Below, piece after piece: positions 1 to 11,100 of a DNA stretch of 64,000 nt. This stretch comes from Phytopythium helicoides (taxonomy: Eukaryota; Oomycota; Peronosporomycetes; Pythiales; Pythiaceae), in contig JANFNE010000037.1 of assembly GCA_024867545.1 (NCBI GenBank), positions 1 to 64,000 on the forward strand. Direction: 5' to 3'. The notes beneath the pieces were generated by a model, which made no database searches, was not told the DNA's origin, and saw only the letters and a program-made list of their open reading frames with translations. Position numbers and translations under genes: made by a program. Position 1 is the stretch's first letter. The number at the start of each line of letters is the position of its first letter.

Positions 1-437
1 CCAAGTGGGTGGAGCGCGTGTGGTACGGCCAGGGCTCTGGCGCGGCGGGCACGAAGGCGCAGGTGCCGTTCATGATCACGCGCGCCATGCGCCAGCAGCT
101 CGAGGCCGCGGGCTTCCCGGGCGACGAGGTCTCTCGCCTGCTGCCCAAGGTGGCGCACCAGCTGATCGCGGACAAGGTCTCGTACGCGCGCTACGTTCAG
201 CAGAAGCGGGAGGTCGAGGCTGCTGCGGAGTCTGCCAAGGCGGCGCTGGAAAAGGAGGAGGAGGACAAGCAGCAGCAGGAGAGCGCTGTGGTCGTTGCTG
301 GAGAAGCGAGCGAGGCGGATATGACGACGACTAGCGTCGCGATCGTCGCTAGCGAGGATGCTACTAGCAGCTACCTGGATGAGGAGGAGCGCAACAAGGT
401 TCAGGAGTCGGCGGTGACGACGCCCGACAAGCACTAG
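1..437 (+). CDS. 3' end of an unrecognised protein (5' truncated by window edge)
   Basis: The reading frame is already open at base 3 and runs to a TAG at 435-437. The first in-frame start-like codon (GTG at 9) is not a convincing start, so I treat this as the C-terminal part of a longer protein. Visible residues include a segment around MITRAMRQQLEAAGF followed by a helical region rich in Glu, Lys and Gln (EKEEEDKQQQ) and a low-complexity Ser/Thr/Val tail. GC-rich third codon positions match the neighbouring genes. I do not recognise the family. The gene converges on the small membrane protein that ends at 525. Confidence 0.6.
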   Translation, partial: KWVERVWYGQGSGAAGTKAQVPFMITRAMRQQLEAAGFPGDEVSRLLPKVAHQLIADKVSYARYVQQKREVEAAAESAKAALEKEEEDKQQQESAVVVAGEASEADMTTTSVAIVASEDATSSYLDEEERNKVQESAVTTPDKH

Positions 438-524
438 CTAGGCGCCGGCCTGCAACAACACGACGCAGTGTACACAAGGCTCTGTAGTCTATTATCTGCA
501 AGTGGCTTGTCTTCCCAGGAGCGT

Positions 525-911
525 TCACATGCGGACGGTCGTCTTGGCGCGCGCGAGCAGCTCGTCCCAGGAGCTGAGCGTCACGGCGAGCGCGAGCTGC
601 GCCAGCTCCCACGCGAGGAAGAAGAAGACGCCGTACGCGCTCCTGGCCGCCCAGCGCTCCGTCAAATACACCCACAGCGCCGAGCCGAGCACGTAGAGCA
701 GCGTGAGCAGCCAGTAGAAGCGGTAGTACGAGGCGCGCAGCTCGGCGCGGCCCTTCCCCGCCAGCTTCTTGGAGCGGTGCAGCGACGCCAGCACGCCGTG
801 CTCCAGCAGCTGCGCCACCATCACCACGCCCAGCGCCCCACCGAGCGCCAGCCCCGCGTGGACCGCGGCGCTCGCCAGCCACAGCGCGGCCGCCGCCACC
901 TCCGCCATCAT
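525..911 (-). CDS. Small three-helix membrane protein, function unknown
   Basis: This encodes 128 aa if translation starts at the tandem Met codons at 911/908. The same frame stays open upstream to 1136, but that part is low complexity and would overlap the promoter of the divergent gene at 1036. Three hydrophobic stretches are clear: an N-terminal Ala/Leu/Val-rich segment, one around YWLLTLLYVLGSALWVYL, and one around GVFFFLAWELAQLALAV. A short basic loop (LHRSKKLAGKGRAE) lies between the first two. I do not recognise the family. Start choice is inference. Confidence 0.55.
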   Translation of the reverse strand: MMAEVAAAALWLASAAVHAGLALGGALGVVMVAQLLEHGVLASLHRSKKLAGKGRAELRASYYRFYWLLTLLYVLGSALWVYLTERWAARSAYGVFFFLAWELAQLALAVTLSSWDELLARAKTTVRM

Positions 912-1035
912 CTTCGTCCAAGTATGGACATGGCAGGGGGAAACCACTTTGACTTCCTGGTAGGTACTTTGGTTGCACTTTCCAGGCCAAGTGGTGGATG
1001 TCTGGCTGTGGAGATCCCCCCTTCGAGCGGAGTAG

Positions 1036-3771
1036 ATGACGCTCATCCAGCGTGTGCTGCAGCTGCGCGCGGCGGCCGCGGCGGGCTCCGCGCGGGGCGT
1101 GCGGGCGGCGGGTGGTGTGGCGCGCGGCTCGGCCAACTCTCGGCTCCTGGCGCGCTCTGTGGCCGACGCAGCGTCGCTCGACGTGCTGGCGCCGCGCGGT
1201 GGCGTCGCTCGCGCTCGCTTCTCGTCGCTCGCGGCGGCTGCTTCTCCTGTGGGTTTGAAAGGCGTTGGGACGGCTGCTGGGGGTGGATGAGGAGCTGATT
1301 GCGGGTTTATACAGGCGGAGGAGACGCTGCGAGGACTGTGCAGCTCGCTTTACAACGATGTGCGCGCCGCGCCGCCGGTGGATGAGTCGCTCGCGGCATG
1401 GAAGCAGCAGGTGACGCAGCTGGTGGCGGCGCAGGAGAACGATGGTAAGCTGGCGGACGAGATCCGACGAGGGTACGAGAGCGGCGTGGCCATCGCGACC
1501 AAGCAGCGGCAGTTCGACCTGGCGGAGGCGCTGGTTGAACAGCTCAAGGAGCTCGGCATTGCGCCGTCGCCCGCCACGTTCCAGTACCTCATCCGCGGTG
1601 TTGCGCTCAACCTGCTGGAGCAACAGCCGAGCGTAGAGGATGTTCGAGAGCTGCTGAAAGGCGCTGGACCGGCGTGGGAGCGCGAGATCCTGGCGATTGT
1701 GCGCGCAGAGGACAACCCGCGCTTCCGCAAGACTCTCAAGGAGCGCAAGCTCTTCCAGAAGAGGCTGGTCGAGGGCATTGAGGCGCGCTTGAATGAATAC
1801 GAGCGCGCGCTCAAGCAGTGCGACGGCGCGGACGCCAAACTGAGCCCGCTGCCGTTCAACGAGGCGCTGCGCACATACGCAGACAACGGCGTTCCGTTCA
1901 CGCAGATGCTCAAGCTGATGGTGCAGCGCGCGCTTTTGCCCGACGTCGACACGTACGCTGCGCTGCTCCAGGGCGCGCGCTGGACCGAGATCCCTGCGAC
2001 CATCAGCCAGTTGCTGCAGTCCAACATCGTGGACGACCTATCGTCGACTGCGACCGAGGAGGAGGCTGTCCAGCTCAAGAGCTATCATGTTCATCTGCTC
2101 TGGACAAATGCGATGAAGGCCGTCATCAACTCGTTCATGGAGCGGTACTACGACCGTGCTGAGACCATTGAGAAGACTGATCTGGAGGAACTTCAGCGCG
2201 TGTTCGTGTTCGTTGAGAAGCAGCTAAGCCGTGCTTTCCCCAAGTTCCAGTTTGCATCGCGTGAACATCACGATGAAGTGTACGCGCTACGTGCCAAGGC
2301 GGCAGCAACGTGTGGCCTTCGCCGAAACGTATTAGCCGTGCTGGACGAATACGTCGCGCTTGCCCCTCTCGGAGACGACAAACCACTTGCCAAGAACGTG
2401 TTCCTCTGTGGCCTCGAGCTGTTCACTTGGTCACAGATCGAGATTCTGAATCTTTCGCGTGAGCAAGTGCGTGCACGGGCCGAGCGCCGAGAAGTAAGCA
2501 ATTCTCGTCGCGTTGCAGAGCTTGAGCGCGTGTACGAACGTGTACTCAAGCGCTCGCAAAACAAAAAGAAGAAGTCGCAAGTGGGTAACGTGGTTGACTC
2601 GGAGTCGGAGGTTAATGCCCGGCTTTCTCGTGATGCGATCGAGCTCGCCCAACGCATTGAGCAGGCTCGCGAGCTCAAGAGCTACCAGCTGCTTATTCAG
2701 GAAATCTTTGAGCGCGCAGATGACTCCACCAACGTGGTTCTCGACAAGATGTCAGCAGCTACGGGTGGAGAAGCGAGCGCAGCGGACTTGGATGTGGCAG
2801 TGAAGCTGATGAAGCAGTATGTGACTTGTGCGACTCGGTACGACATGCGTCTACACGACTACCGGTCGCACATCGCCCCGCAGGTCATGCGACGGATTTA
2901 TCGCGTCATTACGCAAACAGCAGATGCTCTTCAAGGCAGTGAGCTGTCGGACGAAGAGCGCGAGAAGGTGGATGAGCTTTTCTTCTACGCGATCCGCACC
3001 GCTGTCGTGTACTGGCGACCTCAAGATGCGCGAAGGCTTGTGCGCATGAAGAAGAGCGTCTTGCCGAACGCCGAGCTGACCTCGCGCGAGTATGACTTGC
3101 TCATCTTTCAACGCGTCGCTGCGCACGATATCACAAGTGCGTACGCGCTCATGCAGGATATTCATAACGCTGGGAAGGCTCCGTCCAAGTATGCCCTGGA
3201 CCGCATCGTGCTTGGGGTCATTCACAAGATGATCAAGAACCCTGAAGACCTTCCTGTGCGCACGGCAACTAGTAGTGTCAGCGACAGTAATAGCCAGCAG
3301 GCGGTGCAACCAGCAGCTGCTCAAGAACAGGAGGAAGTAGCCGACGAGGAAGATGTGATTGCGGAGCTCGAGTCTGACGTTCGCGACGCACTGGAGCACG
3401 AAGACAACGAGTCAATCGAGAACGAGCTGCAGTTCAGCGACGGTCTCGAGCTTGATGATGACGACGTCGACCAGGATGAGCTGACGCGAATGTCAGGTGT
3501 GGACGCCCCGGCGTCGATGTTCGAGATTGTCAGCTTCCTCCAGGACTGGTACAACCTGCACCGTGTGCGTCCGTTTGCCAAGACGGTCGTGCCTGTGCTC
3601 TCGCGAATGCTGGCGACGCGCGACTACTTTGAACTCAAGCGCCTGCTTCAAATTTTGGACTCCATGGACGGAGGGTTGTCTCCTGCGACGACCGTCTGGC
3701 TCGAGAAGCGTCTTGATCTGATGGGCCTAAGCCTCGACGACTTTCTCCTGCGCACAAAAGGCAAGCGGTAA
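1036..3771 (+). CDS. Mitochondrial pentatricopeptide-like repeat protein
   Basis: Two exons, 1036-1248 and 1315-3771, are joined across a 66-bp phase-0 intron (gtgggt...acag), giving about 889 aa. Exon 1 supplies an Ala/Arg/Ser-rich presequence with RARFSSLAAA, typical of mitochondrial import. The body is almost all alpha-helical. Segments such as PATFQYLIRGVALNLL and a later block with TSREYDLLIFQR and SAYALMQDIHNAGKAPSKY look like PPR units (paired helices, with the GxxPS turn). A strongly acidic, probably disordered stretch precedes the last helical block. PPR proteins bind organellar RNA, and that role here is inferred. The 3' end converges on the LAMTOR2-like gene. Confidence 0.7.
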
Positions 3772-3957
3772 TCGAGTCATAGAGAAATCGGGCAGGACAG
3801 CCATAGAGCTAGGCGAGCAAAAGAGATGTTTGGTTGCGTTTAGCTAGCGCCGTAGCGTGTTTGCCCAATAGACCCCAGACAAACACCACTACTGACAGAG
3901 CAGAATCCTTACAATATTGCAATCCGCAGCAATCTCCCCCCTCCGTCTCCGGTCGGT

Positions 3958-4555
3958 CTAGACATTAACGAGGTCGAGCGACGACGCCAAGTGCGACCCG
4001 AGCGCTTCCACCTGCTCACTCACATAACATTCCCAGTCAGGAAAACTTTCTAGTCACCATCATGAAATCCCTCCGACCTTGGCCTTGAGCAGTCCAGGCT
4101 GGGCCTCTCCGTCCGAGTAGGCGCACACGAGGAATCCCTTCCCAGCGCGGGAGATGGCAACACGTCCGTGCTGAACAAACGAAAAAATAAAAGTTGAAAA
4201 AGCCGTCAGCAATTTCTCCACCTGAGCATGCAGAAAACTCTTTCTTCTTCTTCTCCCACCTCGAGCTCCACGATGAGCGTGCGCATGGCACCTGCGGGGC
4301 TAAAGTCCTTGCCCGCGTGCAGGTACTCGCCCCACGTGTGCGAAGCGATGGCCCCAACGACCTTGTGGTCCGCGCTGTCGACGCTGCCAGCCGCGCCGAT
4401 CAGCGAGCCCTCGAGCGTCATGAGCCTGCGCGTCACCAGCGCCGCGTCAGCCCCGCCGCATCACCAGGTCGATCGTCAGCCGCGTACAGCGAGGCGGAGA
4501 TGCCGTCGCCCACGATCTGCCCCAGAATCTCGGGCACGGCCTTGGCGCGTAGCAT
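3958..4555 (-). CDS. LAMTOR2: LAMTOR2/p14-like Ragulator subunit (roadblock fold), four exons
   Basis: I assembled four exons on the minus strand: 4488-4555, 4260-4425, 4078-4170 and 3958-4011. They are separated by GT-AG introns of 62, 89 and 66 bp, all with consistent phase, and encode 126 aa. The product starts MLRAKAVPEIL and continues with GISASLLMTLEGSLIGAAG, VVGAIASHTWGEY, HGRVAISR and LLKAKVEALGSHL. These line up in order with the family pattern MLRPKAL, NEGSLLAYSG, AAIASNIWAAY, GRVAITR and MLKAKAQAL of human LAMTOR2 (125 aa, from memory). The family is a roadblock/LC7-fold subunit of the lysosomal Ragulator that recruits Rag GTPases and mTORC1. Length and exon phases make the model strong although no single frame exceeds 80 residues. 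Confidence 0.88.
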
Positions 4556-5110
4556 GCCGGCGGCTTCTTGAGGAGAATGGAGGCGTTTCTATCGACGGAG
4601 GACGGGTAGAAACGTTTCTAACGGTGACATGCATGGCTGATGTTGTGAGAGGTAGTGGTGGTGGTGGAGTTGATGGAGAAGGTGCTTCAAGCACGCTATC
4701 GATGAAGTGGTGGGAGTACAACAACTCAATGGAGAACATGAATGATATTGAAGTTATTTGGCTACGAACTATGCATCAAAATATAAGTTGCAACGAAGAC
4801 GCGTCGATCTGCTCTCGGTTGGCAACATGAACCGCTGCGTGCACATGCTTCACTCTTCGTCTGCTCAGTGGAATCACTTATCCGTTGAGTGCTTTAAATC
4901 AGAACTGGTCTTGGTGGCGACGCAGCCACCGCTAGCATACTACAGTGGACATCAGATTTTGGATCTGACGGGGATGAAATATGTCTCCAAAAAGCGCGAG
5001 GAAGCATTCTGTTGGTGGAAAGACTCATCGTCGCTCGTAATCGACACTAGTAGAGTTGCATGGCCATCTCACCTCATGGGACGTGTGTCCATAATCGCTG
5101 CATTGAGACG
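4556..5110. other. Intergenic stretch, no gene seen
   Basis: These 555 bp separate the 5' end of the LAMTOR2-like gene from the 3' end of the large kinase-like gene. An open frame at 4758-5114 (+) has no recognisable domain and unremarkable composition. I see only a short near-repeat of the word aacgtttcta and no RNA gene or mobile element. Confidence 0.5.
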
Positions 5111-8100
5111 TTAGTACGGGAGGTATGGATATGCCTCCACAAACTTGACCACGCGACGACGCAAAGCATACACAGCCATCGTCGTCTCTAATGAAGACAT
5201 CAAGTCCGTCTTCTTCTCTTGCAATCTCAAAGTTGCCTTCTCGGCGTCTTTCACCAAACAACAGAACATGTTGATGCTGCTACTGTTGTTGCTGTTCTGA
5301 AAACCATTAGCATCATTCTTATACACCTTCTCCAGATCATCCCATAAATCAAAATACTTCGATACTTCGCTTCCACTGTCACGCAGCGCGCTCAATGTAC
5401 TCTTCATCTTATAGACAATATAGGGAACAAATCCCAAGCTCGGTGATTTCATAGTCGCGTCGTTTTGCTCGCTTGCAAGCTTTGCCAATTCATCGACCAC
5501 AGTCGAAATCTTGATCCGTTCCTCAGGTTGAAATGCACACATACGATTCACTAGTTCCCATTGTGCATCGGAGCAGTGTGAGGGTCTCGGTGGCAATAGA
5601 CCCCGTTTTGCCATGACTCTCACAACAAGATCGTCATAATCTCTCCACGGTAAACTACCTTCTTCACCACCCACGATTCGCATCGCCTCCACAATGCACA
5701 TACCCAGAGAGTAGATATCCGACTCGAACGTCAATTGAGGGTCAGCGGCAAAACACTCAGGAGCCGCCCAATGTGATGCACCTGTGATTTGTGCTTCCCT
5801 ACTATCACTCGCGATTACGCTCAGACTAAACTCTGACAGCTTGGCCTTCGTGTCACTCCCAACCACGATACTGTTTCCTTTAAGATCGCCGTGAACGATA
5901 CCACGAGCATGAAGGTATTGGACACCCAACGCAGCCTCATACAGCTTCTGCCACAACTCATCAGGATGTTTGCGCAGATACAAGTCCAAATTCCCGTTCG
6001 TGGCATACTCGCACACGAAGAAAGGTCTCCCAATGTGACAAGCACCGAATAGTTGTAAGATGTGAGGGTGACTGATGCTGAACCAAATGTTCACCTCGCG
6101 AAGGAACATTTGCATAGCATCTGCTAACTTCTTTGCTTGCTTCTCAAGCTCTTCTGGGTCTTCTTCACTAGTTTCCACTGATACATCTGATATGCTACCA
6201 CCCGAATACAAATCCGATAACAGCATGTCCTCCGAATCACTCAACCTCACTTGTTTCACCACCACTTCGGAGTTCAGCCACTTCGCTCGGAACACGCTGC
6301 CGAACGAACCAGCACCAAGACACTCGTGTCTGTTCTTTATCAACTCGTACCACGGAATGAACCACTCCGGAACCCAATTCTCCTTACCAATCTTGCTCTC
6401 GAGAGCCTCCAAAGCCTTCTTCATCACCGTCAGTTGAGCAAATGTGTATTGATGTATCATCTCCCGTTTCAACAATTCCAGAAATACAGCCTTCTCATCA
6501 TCCGATTCCAACTCGCGCAACAACAGATGCACATCCGACACATCAGACACAAACAATTCACGGCGTTGTGCGTCCATCTGTGCAATCTCTGTGAGGTCGG
6601 TGCGAACTGGTTGACCCAGTGCTACCCACAGTGACTGTATGCGTCGACGAAAGGCAAATATCCTGTTGGTGACAGCACGTGTGGACGAGAGTCGTATGGC
6701 TAAGGTCTGTTGTTGAGTCATGGTGATGACGGCACGGAACTCTGTAAGTAGTGTGTGGAATCGGGTCAAGAGTGTAATACCAAGTTTTGATTCGAGTAGA
6801 TGGTTGTACAATGGCTTGAGTTCGCCAAAGGCTTGGCGGTATAGCGCGCTGTCGCTCTTCTTCATGCACGTTTCTACTTTCCTCCATTGTCGCTTGATCT
6901 CACCGAAACTAAAGGTGTCAAGTGTGTAGAGAGGTTCAAGCTCTGGCTCTGAATGTGAATGACGCAGACTCTCCTTGAGTGCCAAACGCTCTAGCTCGTA
7001 GACGACAGTCTGTAGTTTGATGCGCTTGGTAGGATCTTGGCAGCACATACGCCACACCAAGTCACGTGCATCACCATCGAGACATTTAGGCGCGTACCAA
7101 GAATTAATATCAGTCTCTGGAGTCCATTCTGACTTCATCAAAATGTTCGTACCCAGATCACCCCAAGGTTTCTCCCCAGTGATAGACTCCAAAATACACA
7201 TTCCTAAAGAATACACATCCGATGCAAATGAAGATGACTCCTTGCCCACCAACAGTTCAGGAGCCTGCCATCGAAACGACCAATCTTTTGTAGATGCTCC
7301 ACTCTTTGCACCACCCAGACCGAAGTTTGACAACCTCGCCAAATCATCACTCCCGATCAAAATGTTGCTGCAACGAAGATCACCGTGAACAAGCCCTCGC
7401 TCATGGAGATACTCAAGACCCAGTGCAGCCTCGTACAGATATTTCCACACCATCCGAGTTTCCTCCGGAGTGGACTTCACATACTCAATCAGCGACCCAC
7501 CATCTGCATACTCACAAACGAAGAACTGCAAGCCTGGACCAGCTTCACATGCGCCATACATCTTGATCACGTTGGGGTGACGCAACTGTTTCCACAGCCT
7601 TACTTCTTCCTCAAACGATGAGTGTGCTGCCTTTGGGATGAAGAGCTTGATAACAACATCTGCATCAAGCCACTTGGCGAGGTATTCGCCTCCGAAAGTG
7701 TTGGTTTCGACGAGTTGAGTGAGTGCAATTTCAGACGGAGGTATGCTGAATAACTGCGAGTTGGGCAACTTCGTTTCTGCTATCGTTGGTTGTGAATAAA
7801 TGGTTAAAAATCGCACAATATCTTGATGCCCACGATCAGTAGCGATTCGGATTGCGGATTTTCCGTTTTTGATCGTGGCATTCACGTCCACGCCGCATTC
7901 TTCCACGAGATACCAAACCACATCAAGGTGACCACCATGAGCAGCCTTCATCAAAGCCGTCCATCCATCATTGTCAGAAGCATTCACGTCTGCGTCGTGC
8001 TCAACGAGAAACCGAACCACTTCAAGGTGACCACCATGAGCAGCCTTCATCAAAGCCGTCCATCCATCATTGTCAGAAGCATTCACGTCTGCGTCGTGCT

Positions 8101-11100
8101 CAACGAGAAACCGAACCACTTCAAGGTGACCACCATGAGCAGCCTTCATCAAAGCCGTCCATCCATCATTGTCAGAAGCATTCACGTCTGCGTCGTGCTC
8201 AACGAGAAACCGCACAACGTCCCAACGACCACTATGAGCAGCCTTCATCAAAGCCGTCCATCCGTTTTTGTCGGTCGAATTCACATCAGCGCCGCAGTCA
8301 ACCAAGTTATTGATAACGGCGAGGGGGGCATAAGCTACAGCCCGAATCAAACCTGTCGGCCCATCTGTTTTGTCTGTCAAATTATCAGCGGCGCTAATGT
8401 ATGTCTTTCTTTTATGATCAAGGGGAGTCAATAACATCTTTGGGAACATGGTTTGCTCTGAACCCTGATAGTCGTAATTTGGCTGTTCATCAGAAACCTT
8501 TTGCTGTTCCACTGTGTGCTCCATCTCCTCAAAAGTCTTTATCGCTTCGTCTACATGTCGATAAATTCTTGAGATGTTCATCGCTTTCTTTAGAGTACTG
8601 GGAGTACTAGTTCTACCGATTAGTGCATCTTCTGCAGGTACAAGAACTTGGTGGAGGGATGATATCAACTTAACTATTCTCTTCTTGAGTTGAGTGTTGG
8701 CATTTTGCGAACTGATGACCTGAGAGTGAAGGTGCTTCAGCCCATCGAGAAGAGAATTGGTTCGATCACTCTCCTCCCCTTGGGTTCGAATTTCCATAAG
8801 CTGCTGAAACATATGATCCATGTCACCAATTGACGATTCTTCGGCGTCTTTGTTTGACAGATCCACCATACGATCGTGCAGAACTCGTAGATCCGAACGA
8901 CCCAACTCTTCGACAGACTTCCACGCTTCAAATAATTCTTCACTAACCGCAATCATGTAGGTTAGCGTGACTTCTTTTTGCTCCATCATTGCTGTGTATA
9001 AAGTCCGTGCTCGATCAATGAGTTTGCTTTCAAATTCACTGTTCACTTGCCGATCAGCGAAAGCGTCATCTTGATACTGTAGGCTTTCAGAAACGCATTT
9101 CCCCAATGCTGCAATATCGTCGATCATCATGTCCTTCAATTGCTTCACTTCTTGATCCTCTGTGTCTGACGCACTGACACGTACCATGACCCTGTTTGTG
9201 TTGCCGGTCATAAGTTTAACCACCGATTTGGTAACCAATTGCTGCCCATTTGTTCTATCGTCAGATTGGAATGAACCATTAGCGCCTCTTGATACAATTT
9301 CTGAGCAGACTAAAATTGCGTCGCACGACAACGCACGATGTACGACTTGGTGCTTATGTAGATATGCCAAACCAATCGCAGCTTCTTGAAGCAATTGCCA
9401 AATCTCGGAGTGCTTTAGTTTCCTAGAAGAAAGGTATTCTCGCAATGAAGGTAATGAGTCACTACCTTCAAAAGCCATGAGTGGGTCGTGTCCGACATGA
9501 CTAGCACAAAGCAGACTAAGCACATTTCTGTGATGAAGTGTTGACCATCGACCAGCACGGCATATAATTTCTTCCTCGGGAGTCCATCCTGAACTCTCGC
9601 TTGGGTTGCTGAAGGATGAGCAATTTATTGTAATGCCTTCATCCCTCGATCTTTCTCTTCGAATTCGATACGATGGAGTAAACCAAGATGGAACATTCAC
9701 CAGACACATTCCTGATACTTCCGAAATCACACTAAACGCAGAATAGTAAAGCTTGCACTCAGACTCTGACATGACAGCACTGTGAGTTACCAACTCGTAA
9801 TGAATTAGGGTAAGCGCTTCTAAACGATCATTGTCAGTGCAGGAAATGATTTCTCGTTGTAAACTTCCATTCTTGATGAAGCCATCCCATTCCTTACATA
9901 GACGATTACGCCAAATCTCAATCGGCTTTTTCCACAGCTTGCTTTGGTTGATCAATTGTGTACTTTGCAATAAATCGTCAAGCTGCTCCAATAAACTCAC
10001 TGCTACTTGAATCGAATATCGAGCAAGTGCGAGTTGAACAGGCACCTTCGAGTTTGCATATAAACAGAAAAAATCTGCAATTCTGTTTGCTATCGAAACA
10101 TTAGAGAGGGATTCCTGTGAGAGCACCGCTGCACTATTTAGCCGAGCAAGCACTGGCCGGAAATATCGTAAACACGGACTTCTTGAATCACCGCCTTTTA
10201 AAGTCGACTCGATCAACTCCCACGTACTTGTGTCTGCTTCTGTCAACATACTCTTGAGCGAGTTGAGTGGTTGTCGCTCTGGTTGTTTCATCTCCATATA
10301 GATGGAACACGTGACCTCCGAAAGAGTCTGTTGAATATTTGAGCTTGGTGCACTTTGATCTTCCCCAACAAATAATGATCGCCACCTCTTCACCACTGAT
10401 CCTAACCGTGTTGAGCTGTGCGAGCCAGTAAACCACACTACAAAAACTTCCTCACCAAGATTTTTGAGTAATTCTACTGATTTTCCATCGCTAGGATCTT
10501 CAGACAATTCAACATGAAGTAAATCAATTTTGACTTGGCTAATGTTCAAGTCAATGACAATATCTGCACAAGAAAGTGTTTGGCACCAAACACGCTGCTC
10601 TTCAAGCGACAACAGCGCAAGCGAAACTTGGAACAATAACGTGAAGAGTTCTTCTGATGTCGACGAGCTATCGCGAGGAAATTCAGCCAGAGTTTTTTGC
10701 TGAAAATACTCGCACACGAAAAGCAGAGATTTCGAATCAGATGCACCAAACAGCCTCAAAATGTGTTGATGATGGAGGCTTGACCACAAGTCGGCAAGGT
10801 GGTGAAGCTTTGCACGTTTTTCAAGGCTTAAATCGCTCGTATGACGTAGCTGAACCTTGTAATCTCCCCACCAAGCACGTTCTGTGTCAGTCGATTGTCT
10901 CCGGCATTCAAATAAAGAGATGAACCATCCAGTTGGGGACTGAGCTGCATCTCCTGCCGGAAAATTTTTCGTGATGAATTCAGCCAGAATTGCACGCACA
11001 GTTTTCGGCAACACATTAACATACTTGCTCATGATACGTGAAACATCAGTCTGTGACGGAGGTGGTGAATCAGTGGAGGTAGTGGTGACATAATCCTTGA

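Noticed and set aside
468..1298. Plus-strand open frame of 276 codons opposite the small membrane protein
   Set aside because: Arg/Gln/Ala-rich shadow; the minus strand there encodes clear membrane helices.
364..1623. Long minus-strand open frame (419 codons)
   Set aside because: Overlaps three better-supported genes; Arg/Ala-rich shadow composition of GC-rich DNA, no domain.
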